From UBA10649 sp037130755 (GTDB taxonomy: Bacteria > Actinomycetota > Actinomycetes > S36-B12): a DNA stretch of 64,000 bases. The position numbers and the translations under genes were made by a program. The stretch is from NCBI GenBank assembly GCA_037130755.1, contig JBAXSI010000011.1:10217-74216 (forward strand), written 5' to 3'. A model generated the notes under the pieces. The model was not told where the DNA came from and searched no databases. It worked only from the letters and a program-made list of their open reading frames with translations. Shown here in pieces: positions 24,856-33,669 of the stretch; position 1 is the first letter of the stretch; the number at the start of each line of letters is the position of its first letter.

Positions 24856-25608
24856 GACGGCCAGCAGTGCGGTCAGGGCTGCCAGGGCCACCCAGGGTGA
24901 CGTCATCAGCGCGAGCACTAGCGGGATCACCAGCGCACCCAGCACCATCGCGGCGTAGAGCCGTCGGGTCGCGGTGTCGCCCAGACGAACCGCCAGCGTG
25001 ATCTTGCCCGCCACGGTGTCGCCCTTGATGTCGCGCAGATTGTTCGTCACGAGAATCGCGCACGCAAGAAGGCCGACGCCGACGGAGGCCACCAGGTCGG
25101 TTGCGGTGATCGCGAGGGTCTGCACGTAGGCCGTCCCGACGACAGGGACGACGCCGAAGAACACGAAGACGAAGAGTTCGCCGAGCCCGGCGTAGCCGTA
25201 CGGTCGGGGCCCGCCGGTGTACAGCCAGGCCGCCGCGATGCTCGCTGCTCCGACAAGGAGCAGCCACCATTGAGAGGTCAGCAGCACCAGGACCAGTCCG
25301 CTGACCGCCGCAATCGCGAAGCAGGCGAAGGCCGCGCGCTTGACCCGCACGGCAGGTGCCAGTCCTTGGCCGACCAATCGCACCGGTCCGACCCGCTTGG
25401 CGTCGGTGCCCTTGATGCCGTCGCTGTAGTCGTTCGCGAAATTCACGCCGATCTGGAGGGCGAGCGCCACAACGAGGGCGAGGAGGACGCGCGCAGGCAG
25501 GAAGGCGTTCGCGTAGGCGGCGAGGCCGGCCCCTACGGCGACGGGCGCAATGGCGGCAGGAAGGGTGCGCGGTCGCGCCCCTTCGATCCACTCGCTCGTC
25601 GTCGCCAT
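24733..25608 (-). CDS. menA: MenA: 1,4-dihydroxy-2-naphthoate polyprenyltransferase
   Basis: MenA joins the prenyl tail to dihydroxynaphthoate in the membrane, forming demethylmenaquinone. The 291-residue UbiA-family protein has the Asp-rich prenyl-diphosphate motif NFANDYSDGIKGTD near residues 53-66 and about eight hydrophobic helices. The ATG at 25608 is preceded by a strong AGGAGGGG ribosome-binding site; the longer open frame upstream runs antisense through menE and is rejected. It starts 1 bp after the menE stop. Its 3' end overlaps the DUF4229 gene on the opposite strand. Confidence 0.95.
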   Translation of the reverse strand: MATTSEWIEGARPRTLPAAIAPVAVGAGLAAYANAFLPARVLLALVVALALQIGVNFANDYSDGIKGTDAKRVGPVRLVGQGLAPAVRVKRAAFACFAIAAVSGLVLVLLTSQWWLLLVGAASIAAAWLYTGGPRPYGYAGLGELFVFVFFGVVPVVGTAYVQTLAITATDLVASVGVGLLACAILVTNNLRDIKGDTVAGKITLAVRLGDTATRRLYAAMVLGALVIPLVLALMTSPWVALAALTALLAVSPLRVVLGGALGPGLIPALKQTGILLLAYGLVLGVLLAVV

Positions 25609-25609
25609 G

Positions 25610-26845
25610 TCACCCCTCCTTCGCAGCCCAGGCCTGCAGCTCGCGTCGGTCCACCTTGCCATTGGGCAGATGAGGCAGACGGGGGACCTGCCGGATGACG
25701 GGGACGGCCACCTTTCCCAGAGCGGTCTGCACCGCGGTTCCGACGGCCTCCTCGACGCCCGGCGCGCTGTCACGAACCTCGACGTAGGCGAACAGTCGCG
25801 GCGCGGCGTCCTCGTCCCCGACACTGATCACGGCAGCTGCCACGACGTCAGGCAGGTCGGATATGACCCGCTCGATCGCGGTGGGGGACACGTTGATGCC
25901 ATTGATGATCACGACGTCGTCGGCGCGGCCAACCACGGTCACCGTGCCATCGTCGCTGACGAGGCCAAGGTCGCTGGTGACGAAGCCGTCCGCCGTGAAG
26001 TGCTCGGACGTCGCCTCTGGATCGCAGCGATATCCAAGGGCCAGCATCGGGCCGTTGATCGTGAGCGTCCCCGGCTCGGTTGGCGACCCTGACGATGACG
26101 TGACGAACACGCCCGGCAGGGGCTTTCCGTCGAACACGCATCCACCCGCGGTCTCCGTGGCCCCGTAGGTCGACGTCAGTGAGATGTCCAGGTCCGCGGC
26201 GGCGATGCGCAGCGACCGGCGAGTGGGTCCGCCGCCGACGAGGATGGAACTGCACTCGCGCAGGGCCGCGATGCCGACGTCGTCGCTCAGGAGGCGTGCC
26301 ACCTGCGCCGGCACGAGCGCGACCCGTACGTCCTCCGTCACGGCCGCAGCTTTCGTCACGGCTGTGCGGAACTCGTCGATGCGGAACGGGTGCGCGCCGC
26401 CGATGCTCGGCAGGACGACCGGCTCCCGGTCGGCGTCAAGGGCGCGGACCAGCACGTTCATGCCGCCCATCGATGTCACTGGAAGGGCCGCAATCCACTG
26501 CGGTCGGGCTGATCCGTTGACGGCCGCGCTCAGCGACGTGAGTGCGCGGGCGCTCAGCAGGACGCCGCGCGGCGCGCCAGTCGAGCCGGACGTCGCCATG
26601 ACGACTGCGACGTCGGTGGATTCCAGTTGGGGATCGCTGGGGCTGGCCCTGACCGCCTTGAGCAAGGACATGACATACGAATTCGACATGGCTGCAGACA
26701 CCGTCGGGATCGGCGCAATCGCGGGCCCGCTTCCGTCGAGTGCCGCCGCCAGCGCGGGCAGGATCGAGGCGACGCCTGCCTCGCCCGGAGGCGTAGGGAT
26801 GCGCGCGAGCGGGCGATGGTCTTGGCCGGGTTGAGTGGACATCAT
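25610..26845 (-). CDS. menE: MenE: o-succinylbenzoate-CoA ligase
   Basis: MenE adenylates o-succinylbenzoate and couples it to CoA. The 411-residue product is a short adenylate-forming enzyme with the P-loop ATSGSTGAPRGVLLS near residues 84-98, a STYGATETAGG motif near 240 and the hinge VGRADDVVIINGINVSP near 305. The C-terminal lysine lies in LPNGKVDRREL. Two adjacent ATG codons could start it; the second (26842) is seven bases after a TACGCT element and fits a leaderless transcript. It is divergent from menB with only 29 bp between starts. Confidence 0.94.
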   Translation of the reverse strand: MMSTQPGQDHRPLARIPTPPGEAGVASILPALAAALDGSGPAIAPIPTVSAAMSNSYVMSLLKAVRASPSDPQLESTDVAVVMATSGSTGAPRGVLLSARALTSLSAAVNGSARPQWIAALPVTSMGGMNVLVRALDADREPVVLPSIGGAHPFRIDEFRTAVTKAAAVTEDVRVALVPAQVARLLSDDVGIAALRECSSILVGGGPTRRSLRIAAADLDISLTSTYGATETAGGCVFDGKPLPGVFVTSSSGSPTEPGTLTINGPMLALGYRCDPEATSEHFTADGFVTSDLGLVSDDGTVTVVGRADDVVIINGINVSPTAIERVISDLPDVVAAAVISVGDEDAAPRLFAYVEVRDSAPGVEEAVGTAVQTALGKVAVPVIRQVPRLPHLPNGKVDRRELQAWAAKEG

Positions 26846-26849
26846 GGCG

Positions 26850-26867
26850 AGCGTAGGGCGATAGGTT
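26850..26867. promoter_or_regulatory. Back-to-back -10 elements for menE (minus) and menB (plus)
   Basis: TACGCT on the minus strand (26850-26855) lies 7 nt before the second ATG of menE, and TAGGTT on the plus strand (26862-26867) lies 7 nt before the ATG of menB. Both messages would be leaderless, and the two promoters must overlap. Confidence 0.45.
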
Positions 26868-26874
26868 TCCGGTC

Positions 26875-27807
26875 ATGGACACCCGTACCCGATACGTGCT
26901 GCCGCCGGTCGCTCCCGAGGGCTCGCCCGCGCTGAAGGACCCGGCCTACTCGTCGCAGCGCCCTGCCTGCGAGTGGCGATCCGACGGCGAGTTCGGCGAC
27001 ATCACTTACGAGCTTTCCACCGGTGACGCCGAGGGCATCGCGAAGATCACCATCAACCGCCCGCAGAAGCGGAACGCCTTCCGCCCGCAGACGTTGTTCG
27101 AATTGCAGGACGCGTTCAACCGCGCCCGTGACGACGACTCGGTTGGAGTCATCATCCTGACCGGGCAGGGCGACCTCGCCTTCTGCTCCGGCGGAGACCA
27201 GGTCATCCGTGGTAACGACGGCTACATCGGTGACGACGAGGTTGCCAAGAAGGGCATCGGGCGCCTCAACGTCCTCGACCTCCAGATCCAGATCCGTCGC
27301 ACCCCGAAGCCGGTGATCGCGATGGTGGCGGGATACGCCATCGGCGGCGGTCACGTCCTCCATGTCGTGTGCGACCTGTCGGTGGCCGCCGACAACGCCC
27401 GCTTCGGGCAGACCGGCCCGATGGTCGGGTCGTTCGACGGCGGCTACGGCTCCGGACTCCTGGCGCGAATCATCGGGCAGAAGCGAGCGCGCGAGGTCTG
27501 GTTCACCTGTCGTCAGTATGGCGCCGCGCAGGCGTACGACTGGGGGCTGGTGAACGAGGTCGTCCCGATCGAGGAGCTCCAGATCGCGACCGTCGCCCTG
27601 GCCAAGGAGATGCTGGAGATGTCACCGCTCGCCCTGCGGATGCTCAAGGCGTCGCACAATGCGGCCGACGACGGCCTCGCGGGGATCCAGCAACTGGCCG
27701 GCGACGCGACGCTGCTGTTCTACATGACCGAGGAGGCGCAGCACGGGCGGGATGCGTACAAGGAGAAGCGCAAGCCGGACTTCCGGCAGTTCCCCAAGCG
27801 CCCCTGA
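26875..27807 (+). CDS. menB: MenB: 1,4-dihydroxy-2-naphthoyl-CoA synthase
   Basis: MenB cyclises o-succinylbenzoyl-CoA to dihydroxynaphthoyl-CoA. The 310-residue crotonase-family protein contains the CoA/oxyanion segment AFCSGGDQV near 101-109, the AGYAIGGGHVL helix near 150, a TGPMVGSFDGGYG catalytic segment near 182 and the C-terminal KPDFRQFPKRP tail that is diagnostic for MenB. The ATG lies seven bases downstream of TAGGTT. The stop overlaps the menC start by one base. Confidence 0.97.
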   Translation: MDTRTRYVLPPVAPEGSPALKDPAYSSQRPACEWRSDGEFGDITYELSTGDAEGIAKITINRPQKRNAFRPQTLFELQDAFNRARDDDSVGVIILTGQGDLAFCSGGDQVIRGNDGYIGDDEVAKKGIGRLNVLDLQIQIRRTPKPVIAMVAGYAIGGGHVLHVVCDLSVAADNARFGQTGPMVGSFDGGYGSGLLARIIGQKRAREVWFTCRQYGAAQAYDWGLVNEVVPIEELQIATVALAKEMLEMSPLALRMLKASHNAADDGLAGIQQLAGDATLLFYMTEEAQHGRDAYKEKRKPDFRQFPKRP

Positions 27808-28844
27808 TGCCCCTCGCCGACCCTGGCCTGGCAGCCGTTCTCGATGCGGCCATGCCGTTCGCGCTGCCGCTCAAGCGGCGCTTCCGCGGCATCGACATGC
27901 GCGAGGGCATGCTCATCAGAGGTCCGCGTGGCTGGGGCGAGTTCGCGCCCTTCGATGACTACACCGACGCTGCCGCGGCGCGCTGGCTCGACAGTGCCAT
28001 CGAGGCGGCCTTCGGCGAGTGGCCTGCCGCCGTGCGCGGGGAAGTCGCCGTGAATGCGATCATCCCGGCGGTTCCGTCGGCTGATGCTGCCGGACTCGCG
28101 CGTGATGCCGTTCTTCGAACTGGCTGCACCACGATCAAGGTCAAGGTCGGTGACCCCGACCTTGCCGACGACGAGGCTCGTGTCGCCAGCATCCGGGACG
28201 TCCTCGACACCACGCTCGGACGCGGTGTCGGCCGCATCCGGATCGATGCCAACGCGGCGTGGGACGTGGCGCACGCCGAGGTGGCACTTCGACGCCTCGG
28301 CGCCTATGGGCTGGAGTACGTGGAGCAGCCGTGCCGCACAGTCGAGGAACTGCGCGAGATCAGGTCGCGCATCGACGTGCCGATAGCCGTCGATGAGACG
28401 GTCCGAACTGCGGATGCTCCGCGGCGTCTGAGGCTGCGCGATATCGCTGACGTGGCTGTCGTCAAACCCGCTCCTGTCGGGGGAGTTCGAGCGGCGCTGC
28501 GTATCGCCGACGCACTGGATGTCCCGGTCGTCATCAGTAGCTCGCTCGACTCGTCCGTCGGCCTCAATGTCGGCATCGCCACCGCGGCGGCCCTCGATGT
28601 ACTGCCGTACGCCTGCGGCTTCGGCACGGGGGCGCTGCTCGCTGCTGACGTCACCGAGCGCCCGCGAGTGCCGGTCGATGGCGCACTGTTCGTCGAGCGA
28701 GTCCTTCCCGACCTGCCTTCGCTTCTCGCTGCGCGGGACCGACTTGATGAGGAGCGAGCGGCCTGGTGGCGGCAGCGCCTGGCGGCGGCCTGGCTGGCGG
28801 GCGCGGGCAAGCGGAGTGGTGCGCTCGTCCTGGCGTCGGCGTGA
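27807..28844 (+). CDS. menC: MenC: o-succinylbenzoate synthase
   Basis: MenC dehydrates SHCHC to o-succinylbenzoate. The 345-residue protein belongs to the enolase superfamily: KVKVGD near residues 112-117 holds the catalytic lysine, and the three metal-binding acids lie in RIDANAAW, VEQPC and VDETVRT. A second lysine is in VVKPAPVGG. The ATG at 27807 overlaps the menB stop (TGATG); the longer open frame upstream is a shadow of menB. menD follows 12 bp later. Confidence 0.94.
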   Translation: MPLADPGLAAVLDAAMPFALPLKRRFRGIDMREGMLIRGPRGWGEFAPFDDYTDAAAARWLDSAIEAAFGEWPAAVRGEVAVNAIIPAVPSADAAGLARDAVLRTGCTTIKVKVGDPDLADDEARVASIRDVLDTTLGRGVGRIRIDANAAWDVAHAEVALRRLGAYGLEYVEQPCRTVEELREIRSRIDVPIAVDETVRTADAPRRLRLRDIADVAVVKPAPVGGVRAALRIADALDVPVVISSSLDSSVGLNVGIATAAALDVLPYACGFGTGALLAADVTERPRVPVDGALFVERVLPDLPSLLAARDRLDEERAAWWRQRLAAAWLAGAGKRSGALVLASA

Positions 28845-28856
28845 AAGGCTGACCGC

Positions 28857-30605
28857 GTGAATCCCTCGACCGCCCAGGCGACCGTCATGGTTGACGAGTT
28901 CCTCCGGTGCGGTGTCACCGATGCGGTGCTGTCGCCCGGCTCCAGGTCCACGCCGTTGGCGATGGCACTGGCGGCCGCCGAGGCCCGGGGCGAACTCGCC
29001 CTGCACGTGCGGCTGGACGAGCGCACGGCCGGGTATCTCGCGATTGGGCTGGCGAAGGTCACTGGCGTGCCCGCGATCGTCGTCACCACATCGGGCACCG
29101 CTGCAGTCAACCTGCACCCCGCGATCGTCGAGGCCGAGCAGTCCGGCGTGCCGTTGATCGCCGTCACCGCCGATCGCCCCCCGCAGTTGCGCGGCGTCGG
29201 TGCTAACCAGACGATTCGCCAGACCAACGTCTTCGGCGACAGCGTTCGCCTGACCGTCGACATGGCGGTTGCGGTCGAGCAGGCGGGAGCCGTTCGCTAC
29301 TGGCGGTCGACGGTCGCACGAGTCGTTGCCGCCGCGACCGAGGCAGTGCGCCCCGGTCCCGTCCACCTCAACGTCCCGTTCGCGGAACCGCTCGTGCCCG
29401 ATGGTGACGAGGACTGGATCGAAGGCCTGGAGGGCCGTCCGGATGGTCGGCCGTGGACGGCCGACGCCCGACTGGTCGCGGGAATGAGCACACCGCTCGA
29501 CGACGTCCTCGACGCCCTCCTCGACGATGCCAAGGTCCCGGCCCGCGGCGTGGTCGTCATTGGGGACCACGACGACACTGAGGCCGTCGACCTCGTCGAC
29601 GATCTCGCCGACGCACTCGGCTGGCCGATCATCGCCGAGCCGAGCGGCAACGGCGCCGGCTGCACCACCGCGTTGTCGCATGGCCCGCTGCTCATGGCTG
29701 ATGCATCCTTTGCCGAGGCCCACATTCCGCAGATCGTGCTGACCGTGGGTCGGGTCGGTCTGAATCGTTCACTCCTGCGGATGATTGCGCGGGCAGAACT
29801 GCACGTGGCGGTCGACTCGAACCCGGAGTGGAGCGATCCCACACGTACGGCCGACGTGGTGCTCGCGTCTGTTCCCCTCGCCCCGTCAGAGGCAGAGATC
29901 GACGACGCGTGGTTGGAGTCCTGGCAGCGCGCCGACGTGCTTGCGGCCGCCGCCGTCGAGACCGCCCTGTTCTCGGTCGAGGACGTGCTCACGGGGATCC
30001 ACGTCGCGCGCATCACCGCCAACGCGGTTCCCGATGGCGGGCTGCTCTTCGTCGGGGCGTCGTGGTCGGTCAGGCACGTCGGCTCGTTCGCTGCGAACAC
30101 CGTGCAGGATGCGGTGATCATGGGCAACCGCGGCACGTCCGGCATCGACGGCTGCGTCTCCACGGCCTGGGGAGCGGCCGCGGCGCTGCAGCGCAACGGG
30201 GGAGCAGGTGTCATCGCGCTGATGGGCGACCAGACGTTCCTCTACGACAGCAACGGGCTGCTCGCGCCGCCCGAGGAGGAGCGACCCGACCTGGTGATCG
30301 TCGTGTCCGACAACGACGGCGGCGGCATCTTCTCCTCCCTCGAGCAGGGTGCCCCCCAGCACGAGGCAGTCTTCGAGCGGGTGTTCGGCGTGCCGCTGAG
30401 CGTCGACCTGGCCGAGGTGTGCCGATCGCTCGGGATCCCGTCGGCTGTGGCGTCGACGTCCGAGGAGCTCACGGCCGCCATCGATGACGCGGTGGGCAAC
30501 GGCGGCGTCCGTGTCGTGATCGCCAAGACCGTCACTCGCGAACGTGAGGCGGCCACGTTGGTGAACATCCAGCGGGCGGTCGGCGAGGCCCTCGGTTCGC
30601 AGTAG
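28857..30605 (+). CDS. menD: MenD: SEPHCHC synthase
   Basis: MenD is a thiamine-diphosphate enzyme that condenses 2-oxoglutarate with isochorismate, the committed step to menaquinone. The 582-residue length is typical. The N-terminus holds the SPGSRSTPLAMA motif, the middle ALSHGPLLM, and the C-terminal ThDP-binding region IALMGDQTFLYDSNGLL followed by VVSDNDGGGIFSSLEQ. It uses a GTG start 12 bp after menC, with AAGG as a weak ribosome-binding site. Its TAG stop forms part of a possible -10 element for the next gene. Confidence 0.97.
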   Translation: MNPSTAQATVMVDEFLRCGVTDAVLSPGSRSTPLAMALAAAEARGELALHVRLDERTAGYLAIGLAKVTGVPAIVVTTSGTAAVNLHPAIVEAEQSGVPLIAVTADRPPQLRGVGANQTIRQTNVFGDSVRLTVDMAVAVEQAGAVRYWRSTVARVVAAATEAVRPGPVHLNVPFAEPLVPDGDEDWIEGLEGRPDGRPWTADARLVAGMSTPLDDVLDALLDDAKVPARGVVVIGDHDDTEAVDLVDDLADALGWPIIAEPSGNGAGCTTALSHGPLLMADASFAEAHIPQIVLTVGRVGLNRSLLRMIARAELHVAVDSNPEWSDPTRTADVVLASVPLAPSEAEIDDAWLESWQRADVLAAAAVETALFSVEDVLTGIHVARITANAVPDGGLLFVGASWSVRHVGSFAANTVQDAVIMGNRGTSGIDGCVSTAWGAAAALQRNGGAGVIALMGDQTFLYDSNGLLAPPEEERPDLVIVVSDNDGGGIFSSLEQGAPQHEAVFERVFGVPLSVDLAEVCRSLGIPSAVASTSEELTAAIDDAVGNGGVRVVIAKTVTREREAATLVNIQRAVGEALGSQ

Positions 30606-30608
30606 CGT
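30603..30608 (+). promoter_or_regulatory. Possible -10 element for the TetR-ACT-GNAT gene
   Basis: TAGCGT, whose first three bases are the menD stop codon, followed by 6 nt (GGGGGC) and the ATG at 30615. It could give a leaderless transcript independent of menD. The G-run could alternatively serve as a ribosome-binding site on the menBCD message. Confidence 0.35.
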
Positions 30609-30614
30609 GGGGGC

Positions 30615-32273
30615 ATGGCCGTGGATCCCGTGAAACGCGACCGTGTCGTCGAGGCGGCCGCGGAGGTCTACTCGCAGCGCAGCGCCATCAACGCCGGGCG
30701 CCGCGACGTCGCCAGGCAGGCAGACCTGCCGCTCCGGACGGTGTCAGCGGTCGGCCGGCACCGGGTCGACCTGCTGCGCGTCGTCGTGGAGGGCCTGCCG
30801 TTCCCGCCGGTCGCGCGGCATCTTCAGGAGCAGGCGCTGTACCCGATGGAGCCCGCGATGCAGACGCTCCTGCGCGCCTCCCGCGACGTCCTCGGCGACC
30901 CGGCGGCGGCCTGGGACCCGTTGGAACTTCAGGCGATGATCGTGGCTCCCTACGACGAGGCGACGCGTGAGGTCGTCGCGCACCGGCTGAACCAGCGGTG
31001 GGATGCCGCCGTCGAGGTCATCCACCAGCTGCGCGGGTCGGCGGCCGACGACGCCATCGAGGATGACTCCGCCGCATTGCACGTGGTCGCCGTGGGCCTC
31101 GGCCTGGCGATCCTGTCGCCGATCTCACCGCGCTGGAGCGACGGCCAGTCATGGACCGCCCTGGTCGCCCGGCTTCTCACCGCGCTCGCCCCCGACAACG
31201 AGATCGACGATGCCGATCCGGACTCGCTCATCACCTGGCGAGCCCGGGTGGCCATCGGCAGCAATCCGTCCGAGTTGGCGCGCTTGATGCATGCGCTGTC
31301 GATTCTGCGCGTTCGCGTCGTGAGCCTGTTCACGGCCCAGGTGAACGACGGACAGCAGCTGGTGGACCTGATCCTCAAGGCACCGGCCGACATCGATCGG
31401 TCCACCGTGGTTCAGGGCATCTCGTCGGTGGGCACCGACGTCATCGTCACGCGGGGCGTGGTCGATGACTCTTCCGACGTCGCGACACGCGTTCTGTACC
31501 TGTGCGCGCGACTGGCCCAGAACCCCGAGGCGGCGCCCAAGGCCGTCGCAGACCTCGTCCTCGCAGACTCCTGGGAGGTCACGACCGCGACCGTCGGCGA
31601 CGACTCCACCGCGAAGATCCTTCGCCTGCAATGGACGCCGGAGCGCCATGTAGTGCTGCATCGGGTGCGGGCGCCCTTCACCAAGACCGAGCGCAACCGC
31701 GCGTCGGCGCTGCTTGCCCTGGTGGCCGCCCTCGCAGAAGTGCGCGGCGAGCCCGACAGCTTCGGCTGGCGGGAGAACCTCGACGACGGTCGCTACGTCT
31801 CCGTTCGACTCAGCCGGCCCGAGGACATGACCGGTGTGGAGGAGATGCACGAGCGATCCTCGGCCGAATCGCGGTACCAGCGCTACTTCACGCCGATGAA
31901 CGAGTGGCGCGAGGACAACCTGCGCCGCATCTCCGGTGGGCATCGTGGGGCGACCCTGGTGGTCACCGACATGCACGACCGGATCATCGCGCTCGGCAAC
32001 GTGTTCCCTGTCGGGCCGGGCGAAACCGACACGGCGGAGATCGCGGTCATCGTCGACGACGCCTGGCACGGCGCTGGTGTGGGGCTGCTGCTCACGCGCC
32101 ACCTCGTCGGTGTGGCGCGGCGGATGGGATTCGCGACCTTGGTGGCGTACGTGCTCGCCGACAACTCGGCGATGCTCGGGCTGCTGGCGCGGACGGGACT
32201 GGACTGGGTGCCCGCTCCCGCTCCGGACTTCGGCGGCAACGTCACGGCGCTCACCGCCTCCCTCGCCGACTAG
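30615..32273 (+). CDS. TetR-like / ACT-like / GNAT three-domain protein
   Basis: A 552-residue protein with an unusual domain order. Residues about 8-55 look like a TetR HTH (RDRVVEAAAEVYSQRSAINA, then DVARQADLPLRTVSAVG), followed by a helical TetR_C-like region to about 195. Residues about 205-280 resemble an ACT amino-acid-binding domain (GSNPSELARLMHALSILRVRV). After a linker, residues about 395-550 form a GNAT acetyltransferase with the acetyl-CoA loop WHGAGVGLLLTRHLV. ACT-GNAT lysine acetyltransferases regulated by amino acids are known from actinobacteria; the added TetR-like half is the novelty. It sits between menD and menF. The HTH is divergent, so DNA binding is uncertain. All domain calls are by eye. 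Confidence 0.8.
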   Translation: MAVDPVKRDRVVEAAAEVYSQRSAINAGRRDVARQADLPLRTVSAVGRHRVDLLRVVVEGLPFPPVARHLQEQALYPMEPAMQTLLRASRDVLGDPAAAWDPLELQAMIVAPYDEATREVVAHRLNQRWDAAVEVIHQLRGSAADDAIEDDSAALHVVAVGLGLAILSPISPRWSDGQSWTALVARLLTALAPDNEIDDADPDSLITWRARVAIGSNPSELARLMHALSILRVRVVSLFTAQVNDGQQLVDLILKAPADIDRSTVVQGISSVGTDVIVTRGVVDDSSDVATRVLYLCARLAQNPEAAPKAVADLVLADSWEVTTATVGDDSTAKILRLQWTPERHVVLHRVRAPFTKTERNRASALLALVAALAEVRGEPDSFGWRENLDDGRYVSVRLSRPEDMTGVEEMHERSSAESRYQRYFTPMNEWREDNLRRISGGHRGATLVVTDMHDRIIALGNVFPVGPGETDTAEIAVIVDDAWHGAGVGLLLTRHLVGVARRMGFATLVAYVLADNSAMLGLLARTGLDWVPAPAPDFGGNVTALTASLAD

Positions 32274-32337
32274 TACCAGGACGTCGCGAACCCCGGGAAG
32301 ACGGCCTGCTTGACGACGCTGCGGGACTACTCGAAGG

Positions 32338-33606
32338 TCAGCGGACCTCGAGGGCGTCGCGGATCGGCACCAGCTTCGCAACCGACTCGGACAGTTCGTC
32401 GGCTGGAACCGAGCCCGCGACGATTCCACAGCCGGCGAACGACCGCACCTGTCCGGCTTCCGCGTCGATGAGCGCGCACCGCAGCGCGATGCCGAACTCG
32501 CCGTCGCCGTGGCGGTCGAACCAGCCGACCGGTCCGGCGTAGCGGCCGCGGTCCATGCCCTCGATCTCGCGGATCAGTGAGAAGGCGCGCTCTGTAGGAG
32601 TGCCGCACACGGCGGCAGTCGGGTGCAGCGACGCGGCGAGTGCGAGGACGGGCGCGGAGTCGGCGAGTCGGCCGGTGACGTCGGTGGCCAGGTGCTGGAC
32701 GTTCGCGAGCTCAAGGACATGCGGGCGCTCGGGCACGTCGAGGTCGGTGCAGTGCGCAGCCAGGGCGCGCGCCACAGAGTGCACCGCGAACTCGTGCTCC
32801 TCGGTGTCCTTTCCGGACTGCAGCAGCGCCTGCGCCAGGCTGGCATCGGCCTGGTCGTTGCCCCGCCGCCGCACGGTGCCCGCGAGCACGCGACTGGTGA
32901 CGAGGTCGCCGGTGCGGCGGACGAGCAACTCCGGCGTGGCGCCCACGAGGCCGTCGACATGGAAGGTCCAGCAGGACGGGTACGAGCGGGCAAGGCGGAG
33001 CAGCAGGTGACGGACGTCGATCGGTCCGTCGACGTTGGCCACGACGTCGCGAGCGAGCACGACCTTGTCGAGCTCGCCGGCCCGAATGCGTCGCACAGCA
33101 TCGGCGACCTCGGCCTGCCAGTCGATCGCACTGACGGTGCCCTCAGACCACGTCACCCACAGCGGAGGCTCGGGCACCGAGACGGGCGGAAGGGCGGGGC
33201 GCGCGCCCTGCTCCCTGCCGATGACGGTCATCCACGCCTGTCCGGCGCGACGACCGACGATGACCTGTGGCACGACGACGATCGACGGCCCCGAGTCAGG
33301 GTCAAAGGAGAATGAGCCGAAGGCGACGGGGCCGGTGCCGGGCATGGCCACGGTGTCGTCGACGTCGAAGGACGCGCACAGGTTCGACCACCAGCGCTGC
33401 GTGCGACTGAATCGCTCGTTGCCGCGCACTTCGAGCCGAGCGGCGACGCCCCAGCCGATGAGGCCCTCGCCGTTGCGCACCCAGGCCACCGGGTCGTTGA
33501 CCGGCAGTCGGGCCAGCAGTTCCTCGGGGTCGGCGATCGGCCGGGTGACGACGGGAAGCCGCTCGGTGTCCGCGGAAGGCTCGACGGACGATCGCGGCTG
33601 GGTCAC
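32338..33606 (-). CDS. menF: MenF: isochorismate synthase
   Basis: MenF converts chorismate to isochorismate at the head of menaquinone synthesis. The 422-residue protein ends in a chorismate-binding domain with ELDKVVLARDV, VGATPELLVRR, VLAGTVRRRG, HPTAAVCGTP and GRYAGPVGW. The start is the GTG at 33606, preceded eight bases earlier by TAGGCT; the open frame continuing to 34488 crosses menG antisense and is rejected. It is convergent with the TetR-ACT-GNAT gene (64 bp between stops, no clear hairpin) and divergent from menG. Confidence 0.93.
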   Translation of the reverse strand: MTQPRSSVEPSADTERLPVVTRPIADPEELLARLPVNDPVAWVRNGEGLIGWGVAARLEVRGNERFSRTQRWWSNLCASFDVDDTVAMPGTGPVAFGSFSFDPDSGPSIVVVPQVIVGRRAGQAWMTVIGREQGARPALPPVSVPEPPLWVTWSEGTVSAIDWQAEVADAVRRIRAGELDKVVLARDVVANVDGPIDVRHLLLRLARSYPSCWTFHVDGLVGATPELLVRRTGDLVTSRVLAGTVRRRGNDQADASLAQALLQSGKDTEEHEFAVHSVARALAAHCTDLDVPERPHVLELANVQHLATDVTGRLADSAPVLALAASLHPTAAVCGTPTERAFSLIREIEGMDRGRYAGPVGWFDRHGDGEFGIALRCALIDAEAGQVRSFAGCGIVAGSVPADELSESVAKLVPIRDALEVR

Positions 33607-33614
33607 GAAGCAAA

Positions 33615-33620
33615 AGCCTA
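33615..33620 (-). promoter_or_regulatory. -10 element for menF
   Basis: TAGGCT on the minus strand, 8 nt before the GTG at 33606. There is no Shine-Dalgarno sequence. Confidence 0.35.
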
Positions 33621-33669
33621 GGGCGCATCCCCGAGAGCGGCACATCCGGCGGGGTGCAAGGATCGCTCC

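Noticed and set aside
32274..32337. Terminator between the TetR-ACT-GNAT gene and menF
   Set aside because: The 64-bp gap shows no convincing hairpin.
31149..32429. 426-codon minus-strand frame over the TetR-ACT-GNAT gene
   Set aside because: The plus-strand frame contains a clear GNAT domain; the minus-strand product is low-complexity Arg/His/Gly sequence.
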